Origin: Phycisphaerales bacterium
Lineage (GTDB): Bacteria > Planctomycetota > Phycisphaerae > Sedimentisphaerales > Anaerobacaceae
Assembly: GCA_003141275.1 (NCBI GenBank)
Contig: PLLM01000008.1
Coordinates: forward strand, 1-47,221
DNA length: 47,221 nucleotides
Direction of reading: 5' to 3'
Below the pieces are notes generated by a model that saw nothing but the letters and a program-made list of their open reading frames with translations, was not told where the DNA came from and searched no databases. This document shows, piece after piece, positions 8,746-16,943 of the stretch. Made by a program: the position numbers and the translations under genes. How positions within the stretch are numbered: the first letter of the stretch is position 1; every line of letters begins with the position of its first letter.

Positions 8746-10152
8746 ATGCAAAAGACAACGTTTGGGGTAATCACGGGAAACAGGGGATTTTTCCCGGATA
8801 TACTGGCAAAGCAGGGGCGCAAAGATATTCTCGAAGTGCTCAAGAGCAACGGTTTCGGCACTATCGCCCTGTCGATGCAGGATACCAAATACGGGTCGGT
8901 TGAGACATACGCGGACGCGAAAAAGTGCGCGGAACTTTTCGCGAAAAACGGCGATAAAATCGACGGCATAATTGTTACGCTGCCCAACTTCGGCGATGAG
9001 AAAGGCGTCGCGGAGTCGGTAAAACGCGCAGGTCTTGATGTGCCGATTCTCATTCACGCCGAACCTGATGCGCCGGGCCAAATGACCATTGCCAACAGAC
9101 GGGATTCGTTCTGTGGGAAAATGAGCGTCTGCAACAACATCAGGCAGGCCGGCATTCCATACACACTTACTAAAACGCACACTATGCCGGTCGCTTCGGC
9201 GGAATTCAAACAGGAACTGGATGATTTCGCGTCGGTTTGCAGGATTGTCAAAGGACTCAGGAACGCCCGCTTCGGCGCAATCGGCGCACGCACAGGGGCG
9301 TTCAACACCGTTCGATACAGCGAAAAGATTCTTGAATTGTCCGGCATAGCGGTCGAGACGATAGACCTCTCTGAAATCCTCGGAAAAGTTGGCCGCCTGG
9401 CTGACAACGACAGGAACGTGAAAAAGAAACTGAGCGAAATCCAGCAATATACATCGACTAACTCAATACCTGCCGAATCGCTTTTGAAAATGGCGAAGTT
9501 CGGATACGTGATTGACCAATGGGTGAAAGACAACGAGCTTGACGGTACGGCGATTCAGTGCTGGACGAGCTTAGAGGAATTTTTCGGGATAGTCCCCTGC
9601 ACGCTGATGAGTATGATGAGCGAGTCGCTGATGCCAAGCGCCTGCGAGGTCGATATCACGGGACTATTAGGAATGTATATTCTGCAATTAGCTTCGGGGA
9701 CGCCGAGTGCGTTATTAGATTGGAATAATAATTACGCCGACGACCCGGACAAATGCGTTTTGTTCCATTGCAGCAACCTGCCGAAGAGCTTTTTCAAATC
9801 CGCGAAGATGGATTACCAGGAAATAATCGCCGGCTCGGTCGGCAAAGATAACACATACGGGACAATGGTCGGGAGAATCGCACCGGGCAATGCGACATTC
9901 TGCAGAACCACCACCGACGACTCGGCGGGCGTTATCAGCGCATACGTGGGCGAAGGCGAGTTCACAAACGACTCGCTCGACACATTCGGCGGCTACGGCG
10001 TGATGAAAATACCAAACCTGCAGAACCTTTTGCAGTTTATATGCAGGATGGGCTTTGAGCATCACGTGGCGATGAATATGTCTCAGAAAGCCGACGCCAT
10101 CGCCGAAGCAATCGGGAATTACCTCGGCTGGGAACTTTACCGCCACAAATAA
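8746..10152 (+). CDS. L-fucose/L-arabinose isomerase family protein
   Basis: This 468-aa cytoplasmic aldose-ketose isomerase belongs to the fucose/arabinose isomerase superfamily, Mn-dependent in characterised members. The N-terminal half alternates strands and helices like the substrate-binding domains (GVITGNRGFFPDIL, KIDGIIVTLPNFGDE). The C-terminal half has the metal-site region PSACEVDITG (Glu301), SALLDWNNNY (Asp325) and a final FEHHVAMN histidine motif followed by GNYLGWELYRH. It resembles the shorter, poorly characterised FucI/AraA-like group more than classical AraA (about 500 aa) or FucI (about 590 aa). Next to araB, araD and GH51 it is the best candidate for the missing arabinose-to-ribulose step. 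Action on fucose or another sugar cannot be excluded, especially given the fucosidase fragment at 865-1005. Confidence 0.8.
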   Translation: MQKTTFGVITGNRGFFPDILAKQGRKDILEVLKSNGFGTIALSMQDTKYGSVETYADAKKCAELFAKNGDKIDGIIVTLPNFGDEKGVAESVKRAGLDVPILIHAEPDAPGQMTIANRRDSFCGKMSVCNNIRQAGIPYTLTKTHTMPVASAEFKQELDDFASVCRIVKGLRNARFGAIGARTGAFNTVRYSEKILELSGIAVETIDLSEILGKVGRLADNDRNVKKKLSEIQQYTSTNSIPAESLLKMAKFGYVIDQWVKDNELDGTAIQCWTSLEEFFGIVPCTLMSMMSESLMPSACEVDITGLLGMYILQLASGTPSALLDWNNNYADDPDKCVLFHCSNLPKSFFKSAKMDYQEIIAGSVGKDNTYGTMVGRIAPGNATFCRTTTDDSAGVISAYVGEGEFTNDSLDTFGGYGVMKIPNLQNLLQFICRMGFEHHVAMNMSQKADAIAEAIGNYLGWELYRHK

Positions 10153-10303
10153 TTTTTGCAGCAGCATCTTTACGAATTAAACATAAGGCACCGAAAATAT
10201 CGTATTGTAACTGAACCCGTCCGGCTATGGCTCGGCCTTCGCCGAGACAAGTGTTTGTGTGCAAGCCACAACGAAACCGAAAAAAACTCGTGATAATAAA
10301 GAA

Positions 10304-10340
10304 ATAGTCCCGAGGTCGATTGTTCGACACTCGGGACTAT
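10304..10340. terminator. Bidirectional hairpin terminator
   Basis: ATAGTCCCGAG (10304-10314) pairs with CTCGGGACTAT (10330-10340), and GTCGA/TCGAC extends the inner stem. The hairpin lies between the isomerase gene (ending 10152) and the convergent secretin gene (ending 10388). Flanks are moderately T/A-rich, not true U-tracts. A second small hairpin, ATCCGC/GCGGAT, follows at 10351-10367. The rest of 10153-10387 shows no gene. Confidence 0.6.
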
Positions 10341-10387
10341 CTCGCTTTTATCCGCTTGACGCGGATATAGTCATTGATTAACTGCTG

Positions 10388-11875
10388 TTACTTGTCGCTT
10401 TTGCCGGCCTTGGCGTCTTTTTCGGCCCTTGTCAGTTCAATCGCGGGGCCAGCGAACTCCGTTACCTCGTATTGCTTCTTTTCTATATCAGTGAGCGACG
10501 TCTCTGTGACAATCCTTGGGGTGATGAAGACAAGCATTTCACTGTTGACAGTGTCTTCACCCTCAAACCTGAACAGGTAGCAAATCAAAGGTATATCGCC
10601 CAGGAGCGGTACTTTATTGACCGTTTTGTTGACGTCTTTTTTGCGCAGGCCGCCGAGCACCACCGTCTGGCCACTGTCAACCAACAGGGTGGTCTTAGCT
10701 GTTCGCGTAGCAACAATGGGCTGCGGATACGTAAGGTCGCCCGTAGCGAACGTCACGTTGCCTGTCTGGACGCTGAATTCCGGCTCAACTATCATCCGTA
10801 TTTTGTCAGCGCGTGTCAGATGAGGCGTAACTTTAAGCTTTACGCCCACGTCCTTGAAACTCGTTGTGCCGATGTTGCCGCCGCCAGACGTCTGGGATAG
10901 CTCCTGATACGGGATTTGAGAAGTAATCGCGATGTTGGCGGTTTCATTATCCAGCACCAGTATCCTCGGATTAGCGAGCAGCTTGGAGTTAATCAGGTTC
11001 TGCTGCGCCCTTAGAACCACGTCTATATTCAGGTTGTCTTTCAGCCAGCCGAATTTAAGCAGGCCCTGAGTGCCGTTGGTCTTGCCTGTAGCGCCGGTAA
11101 ATATACCCGTTGTGAAGGGGTCGATATCGCCGCTGGCGTTGGAGCCTAAGGTTCCCGGAGGAACAACGGCCGTGCCTGTGCCATCATGATAAGTGGTATT
11201 ACGACCCGCCATCCATTCGACTCCGAGGTCAAGCTCGTTCTTGCTTGTGATATCGTAGATTCTGGCCTCAACGAGTATCTGAGGGGTAACACGGTCTATG
11301 TCCTCGATGAAGGTGCCGATTGCCTTGATGTTGCTCTCGGTGTCTTTAACGATAATGTTGCTGGTTCCTTGATTGGTCGATATAGCACCGCGTTGAGAAA
11401 CAAACTTGCCCAGTGATCTTTCGACCTCCTTGATATCGGCATAGTTGATGCGATAAATCTTGGTGACCAGCTTCTCGGCCTCCTGCGAAATCTCACCGAC
11501 CGGCGCGATTCTAATCATGTTCTTGCTCGCCACATAATCATAACCCTGCGCGGCAAGAATATTTCGCAGCGCCTCTTCGAGAGGAACGTTGCTCAACTTC
11601 GCGGTTACGGTTCCGGTGACCTTCGGACTCTTGACGACATCGACGTTGGCCTGCTCGGCCATAATCCTTATCACATCGTCAATCGCCGTGTCCCTGAAAT
11701 CCACGCTGATTTTCTTCTGCATACGCTGCTCGAGGGTTGTCAGAACCTCCATCTGGCCGGCATTCGGCTCGCTTTCATCAGCAGCTGCCGCGGCAAGCAC
11801 AACAACGCAGGGCGACAGCAAAACCGCGGCTATCGCCAGCAAACACATTGTTCCTGATTTGGTCGACATTTTCAT
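10388..11875 (-). CDS. Secretin (PilQ/GspD family outer-membrane channel)
   Basis: Outer-membrane secretin through which a pilus or secreted substrate would pass. The product is 495 aa from the start at 11875. I prefer this ATG over 11905 because AAGGA lies 7 nt upstream and it opens the signal peptide (KMSTKSG...CLLAIAAVLLS..VLAAAAA). A short secretin N-terminal STN domain follows (SVDFRDTAIDDVIRIMAEQA, then VPLEEALRNIL). Then comes an N1-like domain (KIYRINYADIKEVERSLGKF) and the C-terminal secretin core (NLINSKLLANPRILVLDNETA, GVKLKVTPHL, LLVDSGQTVVLGGLRKKD). No AMIN domain is present, unlike proteobacterial PilQ. It is the last gene of the pilus operon. A type II or type IV pilus role cannot be separated by sequence alone; PilM/N/O neighbours favour a pilus. 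Confidence 0.88.
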   Translation of the reverse strand: MKMSTKSGTMCLLAIAAVLLSPCVVVLAAAAADESEPNAGQMEVLTTLEQRMQKKISVDFRDTAIDDVIRIMAEQANVDVVKSPKVTGTVTAKLSNVPLEEALRNILAAQGYDYVASKNMIRIAPVGEISQEAEKLVTKIYRINYADIKEVERSLGKFVSQRGAISTNQGTSNIIVKDTESNIKAIGTFIEDIDRVTPQILVEARIYDITSKNELDLGVEWMAGRNTTYHDGTGTAVVPPGTLGSNASGDIDPFTTGIFTGATGKTNGTQGLLKFGWLKDNLNIDVVLRAQQNLINSKLLANPRILVLDNETANIAITSQIPYQELSQTSGGGNIGTTSFKDVGVKLKVTPHLTRADKIRMIVEPEFSVQTGNVTFATGDLTYPQPIVATRTAKTTLLVDSGQTVVLGGLRKKDVNKTVNKVPLLGDIPLICYLFRFEGEDTVNSEMLVFITPRIVTETSLTDIEKKQYEVTEFAGPAIELTRAEKDAKAGKSDK

Positions 11876-11928
11876 ACCTTGTTCCTTTCTAAACATGATA
11901 CACAAATTTTCTTTGATTTATGTTGCGT

Positions 11929-12864
11929 TCAACGCTCAACTTTTTGAGCCCAAGTTTTATCCCCCATAGCAAATTCAACGCTATCGGGGTTGATTTTCAC
12001 AACCTTTATGTCTCCGAAAGTATCACCCGCCGAGACGATCCGGTCGCCAACAACAGCACAAGGATTATCCGCGCTGTAAACTATGCCTTTGACCACAGGT
12101 CTGTTTGCGGTTTCTCTGTTCTGGCCTGTAACAGCGCCAAAAACCATGGGGTTTCGCAGATTGTCAGGAATGACTGCCGGCAGTTCCCAGTCGATTTTGC
12201 CGTTAAAAGCCACGGCAACGGATGCCTTTTCCGGGGAGTTTGCCGTGGTGCTGGCCGGCTTTTTAATGGCATGAACAACCACCAGCAGTAAAACCACCAT
12301 CAAAACCGGCAAGACCAGAATCATCATTTTCTGTTTTGCCGGGCTGGTGCCTCGCTTGGGGGTAAGCAGCTTGACTTTTACCTGCTCCCAGATTTTCAAA
12401 AATGGCAACTCCCTGGGTTGTTTCACAACCAGTTCGGGTCTGGACTGTTTTTCGTAAACAGGGGCAGACGCCGTGGAAGGCACAGGCGAAAGTTTAGGGG
12501 AAGGTGCAGGCGGTTCGTAGGTTGTCTGCCTTGGCTTCGGGGGCTCATAAACGGTTTGTTTGGACGCATGTGGGGCAGATTGCGTCGCCGGCTCTGGAAT
12601 TGTGAATGGCTTCGGCGCCGCGACGACCGGCTTTGGAGAAATATATTTTGCGGGTGCAGACACAACTGGCGCAGGAGGTATCACTGGTGCCGGAGGCGTC
12701 ACTGACGCGGGTATTGCGGCAGGAGCAACCTGTGCCGGCGGTACTATCGGTGAATTCGGCAAGGTTGAACGCACATCCGGACCAGCAGTATTCTTCTTAG
12801 GTATCTGGATACCCGTGAAGATTTTGGAAACCTCTTTTTGCAATCCCAGTTTGCTTTTAGCCAT
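11929..12864 (-). CDS. Proline-rich single-pass protein, PilP/GspC-like
   Basis: This 311-aa protein has a long Pro/Ala-rich, probably unstructured cytoplasmic part (residues 30-150, with a repeated YEPP-P motif), one membrane segment (about 180-200, MILVLPVLMVVLLLVVV) and a small C-terminal domain. The C-terminus (VVKGIVYSADNPCAVVGDRIV..GDTFGDIKVVKINPDSVEF) matches the beta-rich homology region of PilP and GspC-type proteins, which bridge the inner-membrane PilN/O complex to the secretin. Its place between the ParA gene (8-bp overlap) and the secretin gene fits that job. The very long cytoplasmic arm is unlike PilP, which is a lipoprotein with almost no cytoplasmic part. It could be a contact for the ParA protein encoded just upstream. 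The assignment rests on the last 60 residues and on context. Confidence 0.6.
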   Translation of the reverse strand: MAKSKLGLQKEVSKIFTGIQIPKKNTAGPDVRSTLPNSPIVPPAQVAPAAIPASVTPPAPVIPPAPVVSAPAKYISPKPVVAAPKPFTIPEPATQSAPHASKQTVYEPPKPRQTTYEPPAPSPKLSPVPSTASAPVYEKQSRPELVVKQPRELPFLKIWEQVKVKLLTPKRGTSPAKQKMMILVLPVLMVVLLLVVVHAIKKPASTTANSPEKASVAVAFNGKIDWELPAVIPDNLRNPMVFGAVTGQNRETANRPVVKGIVYSADNPCAVVGDRIVSAGDTFGDIKVVKINPDSVEFAMGDKTWAQKVER

Positions 12865-13876
12865 TGTTTAACTCCCCCGTTGGCATAGCGCCTTCGGTGC
12901 CGTCTATAACAACAGCCGGCTGTTCAATCACGTCGGCTTGTTTTCCATTATCCGTTGTTTGCTGAGTATTTTCCGTCGAGACATCCGTTTGCTGAGCGGC
13001 CATATCGCCGGATAGCTGGCCTGTCGTGTCGGGTTGCAAGGCGGGCGTGCCCGCTTCAACCTGAACTTCGGTCTCCGCATCGTATGGCCGGCCTGCTGCC
13101 GAACGAATGTATTCCTTGCCAAACATAATCTCATCGACAAGCGCCAGATATTCATGAGCGCCTTTGCTGTCCGGAGCATAAGTAATGACACTTTGGCCCG
13201 CACTCGGGGCCTCGGCCAGCCGAATGTTCCTGTGAATTACGGTGTCAAAGACCAGGTCGCCAAAGAACTCTCGCATCTGCTGTTGTATCTGTCTGGTGAA
13301 AATCAGCCGGTCTTCCACAAACGTGAGCAACAGGCCGGTGATTTTCACCTTGCAGGGATGAAAATGTTCCTGAATAATTTCGCAGGTCTCGAATAACTGC
13401 TTAAGACCTTCCATCGCATAATAATGCACCTGCACCGGGACAACGACATCGGTGCTGGCTATCAGTGCGTTGAGGGTCAGAATGCCTAATGAAGGCGGAC
13501 AATCGATGACGCAGATGTCATATCGGTTCTCAATCGTCTTGAACTGCTCGGTGAGCATAAACTCTCTGCCGGCCACAGCGCTCAAGTCAAGCTCGGCACC
13601 CGACAGCAGGATGTTACTGGGGGCTACATCGACGTTTTCGGTCTTGCTGGGGACGATTACACTTTCAATCGGGACCTTGAGGTCAACGATGGCGTTGTAA
13701 ACCGTTTTGGTGAATGAATCGGGGTCGCAGCCGACGCCGAGTGTAGTGTGTCCCTGCGGGTCAAGGTCCACCACAAGGACCTTTTTACCCTTGCGACCGA
13801 AAGCAGCGGCCAGATTGACGGACGTCGTCGTCTTGCCGCATCCACCCTTCTGATTTGCTATCGCGATTACTCTCAT
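12857..13876 (-). CDS. ParA/MinD-family ATPase in the pilus operon
   Basis: Deviant Walker A ATPase of 339 aa. The P-loop KGGCGKTT with its signature lysine is at residues 10-17, switch I LVVDLDPQGHTTLG near 35, and Walker B ICVIDCPPSLG near 117. These proteins position plasmids, chromosomes or large complexes by ATP-driven surface gradients. No ParB or parS is visible, and the gene sits between PilO and the PilP-like gene (overlapping it by 8 bp), so placement of the pilus machine is a more likely role than DNA segregation. After the ATPase (about residue 255) a Gln/Thr/Asp-rich tail of some 80 residues follows, absent from typical ParA (about 260 aa). The tail may bind a partner. The role is inferred from position only. 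Confidence 0.8.
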   Translation of the reverse strand: MRVIAIANQKGGCGKTTTSVNLAAAFGRKGKKVLVVDLDPQGHTTLGVGCDPDSFTKTVYNAIVDLKVPIESVIVPSKTENVDVAPSNILLSGAELDLSAVAGREFMLTEQFKTIENRYDICVIDCPPSLGILTLNALIASTDVVVPVQVHYYAMEGLKQLFETCEIIQEHFHPCKVKITGLLLTFVEDRLIFTRQIQQQMREFFGDLVFDTVIHRNIRLAEAPSAGQSVITYAPDSKGAHEYLALVDEIMFGKEYIRSAAGRPYDAETEVQVEAGTPALQPDTTGQLSGDMAAQQTDVSTENTQQTTDNGKQADVIEQPAVVIDGTEGAMPTGELNNG

Positions 13877-13946
13877 TTTTATCTAAGAACCAATTTCCTT
13901 ATTCGGTCTCGGCAGATTCAAAGTTCCCCGACACCGACTGTTTCAC

Positions 13947-14513
13947 TCAACTGTCCTGTTTCTTTCTTACAAAATACGAAAGGGTCATATCCGCCTTGTT
14001 AGACATGCTGCCCTGGTCTCCGTGCGATACCCTGAATCTGTCAACGAAAATGACCGGATGATGCCTCTCAAGTGTATTAAGAAAACTCGCAAACTGTAAG
14101 AAATCCGATGTGAACGTGGTTTCAACACGGTTTTCCTGCAAACTCTTGGCTGCGAGAGCATCCTGAACGTTGCCCTGTTCGGATGTCTTAACGGTAAAAT
14201 CGCTCACCTGCTTGTCAGCGGCGATGCGACTGATAGAGAAAGTCAGGTTGGCAGATTCTTCGTACTCTGAAACATAATCGCTCAACCTGGTCTTCAACTC
14301 TTCCAGTTCGCCGGCCAGTTTCTTCTTGTTATCTTCCTGGGCTGCGCTAAGGGCCAACTCAAACAGTTGTTTCTTTTCGGTAGATTCCCTGAAAGCCTGG
14401 TTTTTAACCTTCAGTTGCGGGGCAATAACTACATAATAAACCAGCGCAAACAGGACCAGCGACACCGTCCAAACTATACCCATCGCCAAAATGTATTTTC
14501 TATAAGCACTCAT
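13947..14513 (-). CDS. pilO: PilO-like pilus assembly protein
   Basis: Single-pass inner-membrane protein of 188 aa: short cytoplasmic start (MSAYRKY), one membrane helix at residues 8-31, a coiled coil (about 35-85, rich in Glu/Lys/Leu) and a small alpha/beta domain. This is the architecture of PilO/GspM, which pairs with PilN to form the periplasmic part of the alignment complex. The segment SLQENRVETTFTSDFLQFASFLNTLERHHPVIF, cited by its ends, matches the PilO strand-helix-strand where QF..FL..L is conserved. It follows pilN by 9 bp. Primary sequence of this family is poorly conserved, so the call leans on topology and gene order. Confidence 0.72.
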   Translation of the reverse strand: MSAYRKYILAMGIVWTVSLVLFALVYYVVIAPQLKVKNQAFRESTEKKQLFELALSAAQEDNKKKLAGELEELKTRLSDYVSEYEESANLTFSISRIAADKQVSDFTVKTSEQGNVQDALAAKSLQENRVETTFTSDFLQFASFLNTLERHHPVIFVDRFRVSHGDQGSMSNKADMTLSYFVRKKQDS

Positions 14514-14522
14514 AAACTCTCG

Positions 14523-15182
14523 CTACAATCCAGGTTTGAATACACAATCGATGTCGTATGCGACTACTTCACGGCCATCCAGGGTATCACGCCCCTGCGA
14601 GGCAATAACAACATCTTCGAGCTTGGGCCCGAGTACATTTGAAGCACGCAGACGTTCACGAAACGCCTTGACTTCGCTGTCGCAATCGTAGCTGGGGTTT
14701 CCGCTGACCCGCAGCTTCAACGTTCTGACCGCCACGCTTGTGTCGGTCTGCTTGTCCTTGTTATCTTTTCCCAAGCCGGCTTTCACGACGGATGTTCGTC
14801 TTATCGAGCTTTGCCTGACCTCCAAACTGTTCAGGACTACCGAATCCGGCAGATTTTGCACAATCGCCACAAGAACAGGCGACCATTGGGTATGCCTGCC
14901 GACGGAACCTGCTACATCTGCCAGACAGCCGCTTATGGCGGATTTCTCTTTTTCCCTTGCTTCCTTGAGCTTCAAGGCCTCGGCGAGGCGCTCGGTCTGT
15001 GTAACGTAACCGGTTACGTCCTGCTTATAAATCGATATAATGACCTTGTTGCGGTAATAGTAGCCGGCCATAAGAATCGCCACCATCATTGGAACCGCAA
15101 AGGTGGCAACAAAAATTGCGACGCCCTGCGGCTTTGTTCTGGCCGGACGCCCCTGTCCTTTAAGTAAATCAATAGCAAACAT
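14523..15182 (-). CDS. pilN: PilN-like pilus assembly protein
   Basis: 219-aa bitopic inner-membrane protein of the PilN/GspL C-terminal type. The N-terminal cytoplasmic peptide FAIDLLKGQGRP corresponds to the conserved INLLPWR-like motif by which PilN docks on PilM. A membrane helix spans about residues 25-47, a coiled coil with Lys/Glu/Leu follows (60-85), and a ferredoxin-like domain ends the protein. It begins 1 bp after the pilM stop and ends 9 bp before pilO, as in pilMNO operons generally. It should sit in the inner membrane and couple cytoplasmic PilM to the periplasmic parts. An extended loop near residues 120-150 (KAGLGKDNKDKQTD) is longer than I would expect. Confidence 0.75.
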   Translation of the reverse strand: MFAIDLLKGQGRPARTKPQGVAIFVATFAVPMMVAILMAGYYYRNKVIISIYKQDVTGYVTQTERLAEALKLKEAREKEKSAISGCLADVAGSVGRHTQWSPVLVAIVQNLPDSVVLNSLEVRQSSIRRTSVVKAGLGKDNKDKQTDTSVAVRTLKLRVSGNPSYDCDSEVKAFRERLRASNVLGPKLEDVVIASQGRDTLDGREVVAYDIDCVFKPGL

Positions 15183-15183
15183 A

Positions 15184-16248
15184 TCAGACAGACCTCATAG
15201 CAAGTCCCGCGGCAACAACCATTGCCGGGCCTTTTGACTGAATAATGTCGAGACACTGCCTGTCCACACTGCATTTCATCGTATCGAACGGATTCCACAG
15301 AATTGCTTTGATGGGCAGTTGTTTGTTGAGTATATCCACGAATCCTTTGACCATTCCAAAAGTACCGCACACCAGGAGTTGCTCAACAGGTGATGATTTG
15401 TCCTGTGTGCTGTGGTATCTCAGCGTTTCGGCAACGTCGTTGACTAATTTTACGCACGCCTTTTCCATACTGGTCTGCAGATTCTGCGGAGGTATGACCG
15501 GCGAGGTACAACCATAGATTTCATTCCTGACAACTTCCGGACGGACGTTGTTTTCCTGGGCGATCTGGGCAACAATATCGTTTCCGGCGTAAGGAACTGT
15601 GCGGATAAAAGGCAGACCGGTTTCGCCCATTACCGCCAGCGTTGTGCAGGATGTTCCGATATGCAGAACTGCCGAGGTGCTGATGTTTGTGCCGCTGTTT
15701 TTACTTTCTATAAGACAATTGAGAAGCGCAAGCCCATCGACATCCATCAGGACACAATCCAAAGCTGCTTTTCCCATGATTCGAACCTTGCGGCGTATTA
15801 CATCATTGGGTGCGGCAACAAGAACGCCAGTGAGGGCATCATTCGTTCCGCCGGATGGGACAATCTGATAATCGACAACGCCGTCATCGACGTTAAAGGG
15901 GCAAACCTGAGATGCCTCAAGCCGGACTGCGCCATCAAGCTCTTCCGTTTGCAAAGGCGGGAACTTAAACGGCCTGACCGCTACTTCAGGCCCTGAGACG
16001 CTGCATACCGCCCAGCGAGCGTTTTTCTTGGCGAAAATCATGCACTTCTGGACCGCCTGGACGATATTATCTTCTTCGACCCCTCTGTTGTCATTATCCT
16101 GTTTAATATCGCTTACGTAGGCGGCGACAACGGTGTACCCATCACCGTTTTTGGCAAGCTGAATCATCCTGACGGAAGACGAGCCAATATCCATCCCAAG
16201 AACGTCTTCCTGGTTAAAACCGAGTATCCGTTTCCAGTTAAAACTCAT
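15184..16248 (-). CDS. pilM: PilM-like actin-fold ATPase
   Basis: Cytoplasmic actin-like protein of the type IV pilus assembly platform. From ATG 16248 it is 354 aa, the normal PilM length. It opens MSFNWKRILGF, then the phosphate-1 motif LGMDIGSSSVRMIQL, and later has VDVDGLALLNCL, SAVLHIGTSCTTLAVM (phosphate-2) and LVCGTFGMVKGF, in the usual order. Longer starts are open up to 16413. ATG 16326 has a good GAGGGTGG site, whereas 16248 has only a distant AAAGGG, so a 26-residue extension is possible. I prefer 16248 because PilM proteins start with an FNWK-like peptide. It is followed directly by pilN (1 bp), consistent with the conserved pilMNO order. Confidence 0.82.
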   Translation of the reverse strand: MSFNWKRILGFNQEDVLGMDIGSSSVRMIQLAKNGDGYTVVAAYVSDIKQDNDNRGVEEDNIVQAVQKCMIFAKKNARWAVCSVSGPEVAVRPFKFPPLQTEELDGAVRLEASQVCPFNVDDGVVDYQIVPSGGTNDALTGVLVAAPNDVIRRKVRIMGKAALDCVLMDVDGLALLNCLIESKNSGTNISTSAVLHIGTSCTTLAVMGETGLPFIRTVPYAGNDIVAQIAQENNVRPEVVRNEIYGCTSPVIPPQNLQTSMEKACVKLVNDVAETLRYHSTQDKSSPVEQLLVCGTFGMVKGFVDILNKQLPIKAILWNPFDTMKCSVDRQCLDIIQSKGPAMVVAAGLAMRSV

Positions 16249-16943
16249 ATCGTCTTGAGCCCTTTCATCGGCTATACGACGCAAAATTATGCCATTTGCA
16301 TAATCCACGAAGCATTTCAAAATCATATTCCACCCTCTCATCGGCCTAATTGTGAGTGCCTTTAAGTTATAAGTTAATATTGTGGTGCTTTTGACTATGA
16401 ACCGACATTGCACGTCCTATAAACGGCGAAAATTGCCGTCGCCAATCCGTTTTCGGGGTTTCTTTGGGCGGATTTTCGGTTGCCCTGTAGAGTTGTGAAA
16501 TAGTAGGTTTGGACATAATTATCAAAAAAAGTCCCCAGCCGGAGTTATCGGTCTTTAAATTTACATTCCCCCGTGAATCCGCCTTCCCTAAGGGATGCTG
16601 TGCCTGCGGCGAACAAGCATCAGGGTTGAAATATGAAGAAACACAACCCCCTTTTTGAAATGCAATCACTTCAAAATATAATAAATAAAAAGTGTCATTG
16701 CAAAAAAGGAGGATGATTTACGGATTGGCAAAAATAATGTCCAATATCCAAAAGAACATCGGACGCGAAGCAGAGTAGAAAAACTCGGGGGGATTTCGGT
16801 AAAATTTCCGTCGATGTCGGCGGCCATTTGCCCCGGCGTAGAAGGTCAGTCGCCGCCAGTGGACTTTGCAGCGTTTACCGCGATAAGAGAATTGCCGTTT
16901 TTTGATAACTTTGTCGAGAAGCAGTCAGCGGCGAAAAATTTGT
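16249..16943. other. Gene-free stretch inside the pilus operon, with a possible pilin remnant
   Basis: About 700 bp separate pilM from the first pseudopilin with no convincing gene. Near 16790-16830 the minus strand can be read as ADIDGNFTEIP, very like the C-termini of both neighbouring pseudopilins (AGIFTEIP and DGTFTETP). A stop lies a few codons upstream, so it may be the end of a lost third pilin. At 16586-16599 the palindrome TCCCTAAGGGA joins a short repeat also found near 29.62 and 36.33 kb. The 100-codon ORF at 16367-16669 has low-complexity content and no ribosome site, and I do not believe it. Confidence 0.4.

Noticed and set aside
12418-12705. Arg-rich plus-strand ORF opposite the PilP-like gene
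   Set aside because: It is the antisense of the Pro-rich region, whose complement is Arg/Gly-rich by necessity.
15120-15160. Another copy of the 25-bp repeat in pilN
   Set aside because: The similarity is only in a shifted reading frame. The coding frame gives a normal PilN N-terminus.
16367-16669. 100-codon gene before pilM
   Set aside because: Repeat-like, low-quality composition, overlapping the alternative pilM start region, and without a start signal.
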